A stretch of DNA of 12,951 nt, from positions 11,927 to 24,877 of the forward strand of contig FR890503.1 of the NCBI GenBank assembly GCA_000433415.1. The letters run 5' to 3'. Below, in pieces: positions 6,836 to 12,951 of the stretch. The DNA is from Clostridium sp. CAG:448. GTDB taxonomy: Bacteria > Bacillota > Clostridia > Oscillospirales > CAG-272. How positions within the stretch are numbered: the stretch's first letter is position 1; every line of letters begins with the position of its first letter. A model generated the notes under the pieces. The model had not been told where the DNA came from and did no database searches. It saw only the letters and a program-made list of their open reading frames with translations. The position numbers and the translations under genes are program-made.

Positions 6836-9562
6836 TTATTCCTGCTCCGGATCCGGTACATTGTCCGGTTCTTCCTCACTGGCATCGGTATTTTCTTCAT
6901 CTGCCGGTGCCAAACCTTCCAGTTCTTCGTCCGTCAGAAGAATTGCATCCGTATCGCCTTCTTCATTGCCCGCATCCGGTTCCTCGTCCTGTACATCCTC
7001 GTCACCGTAATCCTTGCGGTCTTCTTCCATTTGCTCATAGGTAATGCAGGTGAAGTTTGCTACCTTTTGTCCCGGCTGCAAACGCATCACAATAACACCG
7101 GATGCCGAACGGGAATAAACGGGAATAGACCCTGCATTGGTACGGATCACCGTACCCGAATCGGTGATCATCAAAAGATCATCGCCCTCTGCAACCGCGT
7201 TGATACCGGCAAGCTTTCCGGTCTTTTCACTCAGATTGTGGCAGGTAACACCAAAACCGCCGCGGTGACGCATCTGACGGAAATCGTCGAAGTCCGTCCG
7301 CTTGCCCATGCCGTTCTCCGTAATGGTAATCAGCATCTTTCCTTCGGTCACCTGTGTCACGCCCACAACATAGTCATCATCACGCAGGCTGATACCGCGC
7401 ACACCGCGTGCGGTTCTTCCCATGGGTCTGACGCTCTCATCGTCAACGGTAAACCGCACCGCACAGCCGTTGTGGGTGGCAATAATCAGGTCTACGGGCT
7501 CTTTTCCCGTGCAGGTAACGAATACCAGCTCATCGCCCTCATCAAGCGCCAGCGCGATTTTTCCGCCCTTACGCTGGTATGCATAATCGGAAAGCAGAGT
7601 ACGTTTGATGACACCGTTCCGTGTAACCATCGTCAGATACCGGTCGTCCGAGAATCCGTTGACCGCGATCATGGAGGTCACTTTCTCCTCCGGCTCCAAC
7701 TGCATCAAGTTGACCAGATTGGATCCCTTGGCAGTTCTGCCCGCCTCCGGAATCTGGAACGCACGCATTGCCTGCACACGACCCGTGTTGGTAAAGAGCA
7801 GACAAGTAGAGTGCGAATGCACGGACAGCACCTTTTCGATGTAGTCCTCTTCCTTGGTTGCCATTCCGATCACACCCTTGCCGCCGCGTCCCTGTGCGGT
7901 ATAGACCGACGCGGGCTGACGTTTGATATAGCCGGCGTGCGTCATGGTAATCACACAGTTGTGCTTTTCGATCAGATCCTCTAAGACAATATCGTCTTCT
8001 GCTTCTTCAATGCGTGTGCGGCGGGCATCTCCGAATTTTTCCTTGATCTCAAGCATTTCGTTTTTGATGATTTCCTTGACCTTGTTCATATCCGCAAGAA
8101 TTGCTCTGTACTCGGTGATTGCCGCCTCCAGTTGCGCCAGCTTGTCCTCAATCTTCTTACGTTCCAAACCGGACAGGCGTCCCAACGTCATGGAAACGAT
8201 TGCCTGTGCCTGTTCTTCCGAAAGGCTCGGATTTTCCTCGGCTGCAAAAGCCTCCAGATTCAGTGCCCCTGCGGATCCGTCATCGGTCGCTGTCCCATCA
8301 AACCGTTTCATCAGGTTGATCTTTGCGGTCGGTTGGTCGGGAGAAGAACGGATGATATTGATCACCTCGTCAATGTTGTCAATAGCAAGCTTATAGCCCT
8401 CGTAAATATGCGCATCGTGCAACGCTGCATTCAGATCGAACTGCGTGCGGCGCACAATCACGCTTTCCTGGTGTGCAATATAATAATCCAGAATCTGCGC
8501 AAGGTTCATGGTCTTGGGCTCGTTATTGACAATTGCCAGCATATTGATGGCACAGGTATCCTGCAATTGCGAATATTTGTAGAGCTGATTCAGAATAATC
8601 TGCCCGTTTGCCTCGCGCTTATACTCAATAACAATCCGCATACCATTTCGTCCGGACTCGTCACGGATATCGGTAATGCCTTCAATCCGCTTGTCCTTGA
8701 CCAGATCGGCAATTGCGGCACACAGCATACTTTTGTTGACACCGTAGGGAATTTCCGTCACAATAATGCGGCGCTTGTCCTCTTCGACCTCTGCCTTCGC
8801 GCGTACATTGACACGTCCCTTACCGGTCAGATAAGCTTCTTTGATACCGTTGGTTCCGTAAATGGTCGCAGCAGTCGGGAAATCCGGACCCTTAATGAAC
8901 TGCATCAGATCAAAAATCGAGCATTCCGGATGATCCATACGGTACACAGTGGCATCAATGACCTCACCCAGGTTATGCGTGGGGATATTGGTTGCCATAC
9001 CTACGGCAATTCCCATACTGCCGTTGACCAAAAGGTTCGGAAAACGGGAGGGAAGCACTTCGGGTTCCCGCAGACGGTTGTCAAAGTTCGGAATCATGTT
9101 GACAACATCCTTGTCCAGATCCCGCGTCAGCTCATTCGCGATTTTCTCCAGTCTCGCCTCGGTATAACGATATGCGGCAGGCGGGTCGCCGTCCACCGAA
9201 CCGAAGTTTCCTTTTCCGTCAATCAGCGTGTAGCGCATATTGAAATCCTGCGCCATGCGAACCATGGAACCGTATACGGAGGAATCTCCGTGCGGATGGT
9301 AACGACCCAGCACGGCACCGACGGTTGTTGCGGACTTGCAATACGGACGGTCCTGTGTCAGATGATCCTCATACATCGTATAAATAATGCGGCGCTGACC
9401 GGGCTTCATACCGTCGCGTACATCGGGAAGCGCACGCGCAATAATCACCGACATGGCATATTCGATAAAAGATTTTCTGACCTCTTTTTCGATACCGACA
9501 TCGACGATTTTCTGATTTTCAAATACAATACTGTCGATTTCTCTGTTATTCTTCTTACTCAC
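6836..9562 (-). CDS. gyrA: DNA gyrase subunit A
   Basis: GyrA cuts and rejoins DNA and, with GyrB, introduces negative supercoils. It starts at GTG, with AAAGG 7 bases upstream, and has 908 residues. The N-terminal breakage-reunion domain carries the catalytic Tyr133 (YRYTEARL, equivalent to E. coli Tyr122). The quinolone-resistance region HPHGDSSVYGSM (residues 89-100) has Ser94 at the E. coli Ser83 position but Gly98 at the Asp87 position. The C-terminal beta-pinwheel follows the coiled-coil tower and starts with a GyrA box, QGRGGKG (557-563). This keeps the GGKG core but has Gly for the usual basic second residue. Residues 845-908 are an acidic tail (30 Asp/Glu, 2 basic) beyond the usual 820-850 length. 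The GyrA box separates it from ParC. It follows mreD by 111 bases and is followed by a lipoprotein gene. Confidence 0.97.
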   Translation of the reverse strand: MSKKNNREIDSIVFENQKIVDVGIEKEVRKSFIEYAMSVIIARALPDVRDGMKPGQRRIIYTMYEDHLTQDRPYCKSATTVGAVLGRYHPHGDSSVYGSMVRMAQDFNMRYTLIDGKGNFGSVDGDPPAAYRYTEARLEKIANELTRDLDKDVVNMIPNFDNRLREPEVLPSRFPNLLVNGSMGIAVGMATNIPTHNLGEVIDATVYRMDHPECSIFDLMQFIKGPDFPTAATIYGTNGIKEAYLTGKGRVNVRAKAEVEEDKRRIIVTEIPYGVNKSMLCAAIADLVKDKRIEGITDIRDESGRNGMRIVIEYKREANGQIILNQLYKYSQLQDTCAINMLAIVNNEPKTMNLAQILDYYIAHQESVIVRRTQFDLNAALHDAHIYEGYKLAIDNIDEVINIIRSSPDQPTAKINLMKRFDGTATDDGSAGALNLEAFAAEENPSLSEEQAQAIVSMTLGRLSGLERKKIEDKLAQLEAAITEYRAILADMNKVKEIIKNEMLEIKEKFGDARRTRIEEAEDDIVLEDLIEKHNCVITMTHAGYIKRQPASVYTAQGRGGKGVIGMATKEEDYIEKVLSVHSHSTCLLFTNTGRVQAMRAFQIPEAGRTAKGSNLVNLMQLEPEEKVTSMIAVNGFSDDRYLTMVTRNGVIKRTLLSDYAYQRKGGKIALALDEGDELVFVTCTGKEPVDLIIATHNGCAVRFTVDDESVRPMGRTARGVRGISLRDDDYVVGVTQVTEGKMLITITENGMGKRTDFDDFRQMRHRGGFGVTCHNLSEKTGKLAGINAVAEGDDLLMITDSGTVIRTNAGSIPVYSRSASGVIVMRLQPGQKVANFTCITYEQMEEDRKDYGDEDVQDEEPDAGNEEGDTDAILLTDEELEGLAPADEENTDASEEEPDNVPDPEQE

Positions 9563-9673
9563 TTTTTTGCCTTTCGTCCCGTTCCGTTTGCCGGAAAGGG
9601 GATTGATATTGAAATAGTTATGTAAACGGTATGTTTTTCTGCAATCAGACCATACCCATATTCTGTAAACGCA

Positions 9674-10204
9674 TTATTGTCGCTTTAACCCTATTCTGCA
9701 AATCGGCAGAAGAAGGAAGAAAACCGCAGGAAAAAACAAAGCTGTCAGACAAAGCGCCGGAAGCATTTCACGGACAAAAAACACGGAAAGACTGAATTCT
9801 CCCAACCGGAGAACCGCGCCGATCAGTAAAGCAAACATATCCGCAATACACGACCCTGCACAGATTGCGGCACGCGAAAGAAACGAATTTGCCGGCAAAA
9901 GGGCTTGGCAAACCGGTGCAAAGTAGCCGCAAAGCATATAGAACAGCGGCAGAATTGTCACACCGCCGCCACCGACAGCATAACTCAGAACACCTGCAAA
10001 AATGCCGAATGCTCCGCCGTATTTTTCACCTCTGAACAATCCGACCGAAACCGTAAATGCCAGCATCAGATCCGGAACCCCTCCGAAAAGACGCAGCGGC
10101 GAAAGAAATGCGGTCTGCACACTGATCAGAAACAGTGCCACAACACACAAAAGCAACACAAAAAAAATTTCGGTGCGGTCATGACTGATTTTTTGTTTTT
10201 TCAT
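9674..10204 (-). CDS. mreD: Rod shape-determining protein MreD
   Basis: MreD is the integral membrane partner of MreC in the elongasome that directs lateral cell-wall synthesis. The 176-residue product is typical in length and has five to six hydrophobic segments. The family pattern is visible as QTAFLSPLRLFGGVPDLML near the N-terminus, then GLFRGEKYGGAFGIFAGVL, where MreD proteins have a conserved Gly-rich re-entry into helix 3. Its ATG overlaps the mreC stop codon in an ATGA, so the two are translationally coupled. The 111 bases between its stop and gyrA hold an imperfect GGTATG/CATACC inverted repeat but no convincing terminator. Read-through from mreD into gyrA is therefore plausible. Confidence 0.88.
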   Translation of the reverse strand: MKKQKISHDRTEIFFVLLLCVVALFLISVQTAFLSPLRLFGGVPDLMLAFTVSVGLFRGEKYGGAFGIFAGVLSYAVGGGGVTILPLFYMLCGYFAPVCQALLPANSFLSRAAICAGSCIADMFALLIGAVLRLGEFSLSVFFVREMLPALCLTALFFPAVFFLLLPICRIGLKRQ

Positions 10205-11073
10205 GATGCCTGTTCCGTTCCGGCTTCGGATGTTTCCTGTTCTGTTTCCACCGTAAAATCGGTCAGGATCATCACCCGGTCAATATTCTCAAAATCAACG
10301 GCAGGACGGACCGTGATACGCAATGTGCGTGAATATGCGTCATGACCGACCTCTGACACACTGCCGATCAGAAGCCCGCGCGGATACACGCTCCCGTCTC
10401 CGTTCGTATAAACGGCATCCCCCACATACACAACGGCATTCTCATCCACATAGGACATCCTTGCCACTCCGTCTGCTTTATCGTTGTAGGTTCCCTGCAG
10501 GATACCGTATGCACCTCTTACCGGGATATAAGCGCCGACCGAGGTGCCCGTTTCAATAATTGCCGTAATTTTGCAGGTAAATTCACTGACTGAGGAAACA
10601 TAACCGACCACACCCTGTTCCGTAATCACTGCCATTTTTTCGCGGATTCCGTCTTTTTTTCCCTTGTCCACTTTGAACACAGTCATATACCCCTCGGATT
10701 CCCGCGCGATCACCTGCGCATCCGCAAAACGGTAGGAAGTGTTTTCCACAGCAATGTGCATATAACGCCTGAGCGCAACATTCTCTTCCGTCGCATATTT
10801 CTGTCTGTCAAGCTCCGCACGCAAAGACTGCATCTCTTCTTTCAGTTCCCGGTTTTCCTTCTGCAATTCCTCAACTGAGGAAAAATACGCAGAAAAACCG
10901 GAAAAACCACTCTTTACCTTGCTCACGCACCATTGAAACGGCGTACAAACCGCATTCACCGCCCCTGAAATATACGGCGTCAGCCCCATTATGGAAAAAA
11001 CAGAGAGGAAAATGGTGAGTGCCAGAGCAACGGTGCAAAAAGCGATCAAAACCTTGTTTTTCAGGAATTTCAT
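10201..11073 (-). CDS. mreC: Rod shape-determining protein MreC
   Basis: MreC is a bitopic elongasome protein that links MreB and MreD to penicillin-binding proteins outside the membrane. The 290-residue product has one N-terminal transmembrane helix (about 7-30), then a coiled coil (about 66-105, SVEELQKENRELKEEM). The two-subdomain beta-barrel region of the family follows, including FKVDKGKKDGIREKMAVI, GVVGYVSSVSEFTCKI and YPRGLLIGSVSEV. The C-terminus is an acidic, Ser/Thr-rich tail. The frame is open 25 codons further upstream. The ATG at 11073 is chosen because a purine-rich AAGGAAGGGGAG site precedes it and the membrane helix starts at its usual position; the longer form would add a polar, cysteine-containing stretch. 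mreB is not next to it, unlike the common mreB-mreC-mreD order. It overlaps mreD by 4 bases. Confidence 0.9.
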   Translation of the reverse strand: MKFLKNKVLIAFCTVALALTIFLSVFSIMGLTPYISGAVNAVCTPFQWCVSKVKSGFSGFSAYFSSVEELQKENRELKEEMQSLRAELDRQKYATEENVALRRYMHIAVENTSYRFADAQVIARESEGYMTVFKVDKGKKDGIREKMAVITEQGVVGYVSSVSEFTCKITAIIETGTSVGAYIPVRGAYGILQGTYNDKADGVARMSYVDENAVVYVGDAVYTNGDGSVYPRGLLIGSVSEVGHDAYSRTLRITVRPAVDFENIDRVMILTDFTVETEQETSEAGTEQAS

Positions 11074-11109
11074 TGCTCCCCTTCCTTCTTTTTCGGTTTT
11101 CTGTTTGTG

Positions 11110-11156
11110 TTTTACACAGACTTTTCCACAGACTGTGGAAAAAAGCATGTGTAAAA
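11110..11156. promoter_or_regulatory. Mirrored cluster of four DnaA-box-like 9-mers / long hairpin
   Basis: The 97-base gap between gyrB and mreC contains TTTTACACA (11110-11118, +), TTTTCCACA (11122-11130, +), its reverse complement (11134-11142) and the reverse complement of the first (11148-11156). All four fit the relaxed DnaA-box consensus TTWTNCACA. The arrangement is a nested inverted repeat with starts 12, 12 and 14 bases apart. The same symmetry means that the gyrB-mreC transcript can fold into two stacked 9-10 bp stems with a small internal loop, with no T tract after it. DnaA binding, an RNA hairpin, or both are possible; the sequence alone does not decide. Confidence 0.5.
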
Positions 11157-11170
11157 AATGTCAGAAACGG

Positions 11171-12951
11171 TCAGATATCCAGATTTTCCGCGAATTTGGC
11201 ATTGGTCTCAATAAATTCGCGCCGGGGATCTACCTTGTCTCCCATCAAAAGCGAGAAGATGGCATCACACTTGATTGCATCCTCAATCGTTACCCGCAAA
11301 ATGGTTCTGCGCTCCGGATTCATGGTTGTTTCAAACAATTCCTCATAATCCATTTCTCCAAGACCCTTATAACGGTCTGCTTCCACGTTGGTTCCGCCAA
11401 GCTCAGCAATATATTGGTCTCTTTCTTCATCCGAGTAAGCGTAACGTTCATTGAGCTGCTTTCCGCCGGAGCGTCTGTATACCTTGTAAAGAGGCGGCTG
11501 TGCCAGGTAAACATGTCCCTCTTCGATCAATTTGCGCATATGACGGAAGAAGAAGGTCAGAATCAGAATTCGGATATGGGATCCGTCCACATCGGCATCC
11601 GCCATAATGATGATTTTTCCGTAACGGAGTTTTGTAATATCAAATTCATCCCCGATGCCGCATCCGAGCGCCTGAATGATCGGAATCAGCGATGCGTTGG
11701 AGTAAACTTTGTCGACACGCGTTTTTTCAACGTTCAAAACCTTACCGCGCAAGGGAAGAATCGCCTGGAAGCGGGATTCGCGCCCTTGCTTTGCGGAACC
11801 GCCTGCGGAATCTCCCTCCACCAGGTACAGTTCTGTCAGTTCTGCATTTTTTTCCTGACAGTCTGCCAGTTTTCCGGGCAGGGAAGAACCCTTCAGGATT
11901 CCTTTGCGCGCCGTTTCTCTTGCTTTTCTCGCTTCTTCCCGTGCGCGCGAAGCCGTCAGTGCCTTTTCGATGATCACCTTAGCGCTTGCGGGATTTTCCT
12001 CCAGATACTCTTCAAACTTCTGATCAACCACATTGTCAACCAGCACACGGATAAAAGAGTTTCCGAGTTTTGCCTTCGTCTGGCTTTCAAACTGTGCGTC
12101 CTCCAGTTTTACACTGACAACCGCAACAATTCCTTCACGGACATCCTCACCGGAAAGATTTTTGTCGCTCGCCTTGAGAATGCCTGCCTTGCGCGCGTAA
12201 TCATTCAGAACGCGGGTCAACCCCGTCTTGAATCCGGTCTCGTGCGTACCGCCCTCAACCGTGTACATGTTGTTTGCAAAAGTCATCAGGCATTCATCGT
12301 AGCTGTCATTGTACTGAAATGCCACTTCCACAATGCTGCCGTCCTTCTCTCCCTTCATGTAGATTACGTCCGGGTGAATCGGTTCGGCATATTTTTTCTT
12401 TGTCAGATACTCGACAAAACTGACGATACCGCCCTCATATTTCAGATCGGTTTCCGGATAGTACACGTCGTTTCCGTTTTCGTCTTTTCCGGGATGCACA
12501 TTATTTTCCCCATCCGCAAACCCTTCAACCTCTTCGGCGGGAATCGGGTGGCGCAGATCAACAAGAACAATTCTAACCCCCGCATTCAGGAATGCCTGCT
12601 CCCGCAGACGATCCAGCAGAATATCATAGCTGAATACAGTTTCCTCAAAAATAGTGGGATCCGGCTTGAATGTCACACGCACCCCATGCGGATAGGCAGG
12701 GGAATCTCCCTCGCACCGGAACGGACGCACCACATTGCCGCGTTCAAAACGCTCCGTATACTTTTTGCCGTCCACATAATCTTCCAGCTCCAGCCATTCC
12801 GAAAGCGCGTTTACAACGGATGCGCCCACACCGTGCAGACCGCCGGCAATTTTATATCCGCCACCGCCGAATTTACCGCCCGCATGCAGAATGGTATAAA
12901 CCACTTCCGGGGTCGGAATGCCTTCTTTTGGATGAATTCCCGCAGGAATGC
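11171..12951 (-). CDS. gyrB: DNA gyrase subunit B (5' end outside window)
   Basis: GyrB supplies the ATPase and the TOPRIM metal site of gyrase. The frame is open to the window edge, with 592 complete codons visible. About 80 N-terminal residues, including the ATPase N-box, are missing. Visible parts in order are the ATP-lid motif GGKFGGGGYKIAGGLHGVGA, the transducer segment with QTKAKLGNS, the TOPRIM motifs EGDSAGG (codons near 11800-11830) and DADVDGSH (near 11573-11602), and the C-terminal GDKVDPRREFIETNAKFAENLDI. That last segment is characteristic of the GyrB tail. Continuous IHPKEGIPTPEVVYTILHAGG at the edge shows that the GTG at 12904 is internal and not the start. The short linker GKDENGNDVYYPE is a small insertion in the second domain. 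ParE is the alternative, but the nearby gyrA and the sequence favour GyrB. Confidence 0.96.
   Translation of the reverse strand, partial: IPAGIHPKEGIPTPEVVYTILHAGGKFGGGGYKIAGGLHGVGASVVNALSEWLELEDYVDGKKYTERFERGNVVRPFRCEGDSPAYPHGVRVTFKPDPTIFEETVFSYDILLDRLREQAFLNAGVRIVLVDLRHPIPAEEVEGFADGENNVHPGKDENGNDVYYPETDLKYEGGIVSFVEYLTKKKYAEPIHPDVIYMKGEKDGSIVEVAFQYNDSYDECLMTFANNMYTVEGGTHETGFKTGLTRVLNDYARKAGILKASDKNLSGEDVREGIVAVVSVKLEDAQFESQTKAKLGNSFIRVLVDNVVDQKFEEYLEENPASAKVIIEKALTASRAREEARKARETARKGILKGSSLPGKLADCQEKNAELTELYLVEGDSAGGSAKQGRESRFQAILPLRGKVLNVEKTRVDKVYSNASLIPIIQALGCGIGDEFDITKLRYGKIIIMADADVDGSHIRILILTFFFRHMRKLIEEGHVYLAQPPLYKVYRRSGGKQLNERYAYSDEERDQYIAELGGTNVEADRYKGLGEMDYEELFETTMNPERRTILRVTIEDAIKCDAIFSLLMGDKVDPRREFIETNAKFAENLDI

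Noticed and set aside
6832..6900. Longer lipoprotein starting at 6900 inside gyrA
   Set aside because: The added 23 residues are highly basic and would precede the signal peptide. The ATG at 6831 has a suitably spaced AGGA and begins a normal lipoprotein signal.
8132..9625. Long + strand open frame (497 codons) opposite gyrA, with another at 7031-7984
   Set aside because: Both are shadows of the certain gyrA gene. Translations are rich in His, Asn and Ile without motifs and have no upstream ribosome binding site.
9563..9673. Possible gyrA promoter and ribosome-binding-site hairpin between mreD and gyrA
   Set aside because: Two CGTTTACA copies and a TTGCAG/ATAACT pair are only weak promoter matches. 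CCTTTC/GAAAGG around the ribosome binding site is a 6-bp stem with an 18-base loop, too weak to claim.
11074..11148. Longer MreC starting at 11148
   Set aside because: It would start inside the mirrored DnaA-box-like hairpin and add a polar, Cys-rich stretch before the membrane anchor. The ATG at 11073 has the good ribosome binding site.

Overview
The window looks like an origin-proximal piece of a Gram-positive chromosome, most likely a Clostridia/Oscillospirales-type gut bacterium. The grounds are strong AGGAG-type ribosome binding sites, mid GC content, parB next to serS, gyrB and gyrA close by, a DUF378 membrane protein, mreC/mreD, and GAAC-N4-GTTC operators of the Gram-positive LexA type. 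Genus cannot be assigned from the sequence alone. Nearly all of the window is coding; no gap exceeds about 180 bases, and I see no tRNA, rRNA, CRISPR array or insertion sequence.

Left part (+ strand, 1-3455): the 3' end of parB, then serS, a two-helix membrane protein of unknown function, and a class I glutamine-amidotransferase-like (peptidase C26) hydrolase that starts with TTG. Gaps of 38, 60 and 19 bases with no clear terminator between them suggest one transcription unit.

Middle (3456-6200): a small DUF378 membrane protein on the - strand is divergent from a class I (archaeal-type) lysyl-tRNA synthetase on the + strand. The synthetase carries an added C-terminal MetRS/Trbp111-type tRNA-binding OB-fold. 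Between the two genes lie three head-to-tail GAAC-N4-GTTC palindromes at an exact 13-bp period. The central one fits the Bacillus LexA consensus at every position, and all three lie within 75 bp of the synthetase start codon. This is the most unusual signal in the window. A perfect 19-bp hairpin ends the synthetase gene.

Right part (- strand, 12951-6202, read right to left): gyrB (5' end outside the window), mreC, mreD, gyrA and a short lipoprotein gene, tightly packed. The rod-shape genes mreC and mreD (4-bp overlap) sit between the two gyrase subunit genes. The gyrB-mreC gap holds four mirrored DnaA-box-like 9-mers. GyrA has Gly where E. coli GyrA has Asp87 in the quinolone-resistance region, and a 64-residue acidic tail.

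Together the window carries chromosome segregation (ParB), topology (gyrase), cell elongation (MreC/D) and two aminoacyl-tRNA synthetases. The parB-serS block and the gyr-mre block point towards each other, so a single replication fork cannot run co-directionally with both.
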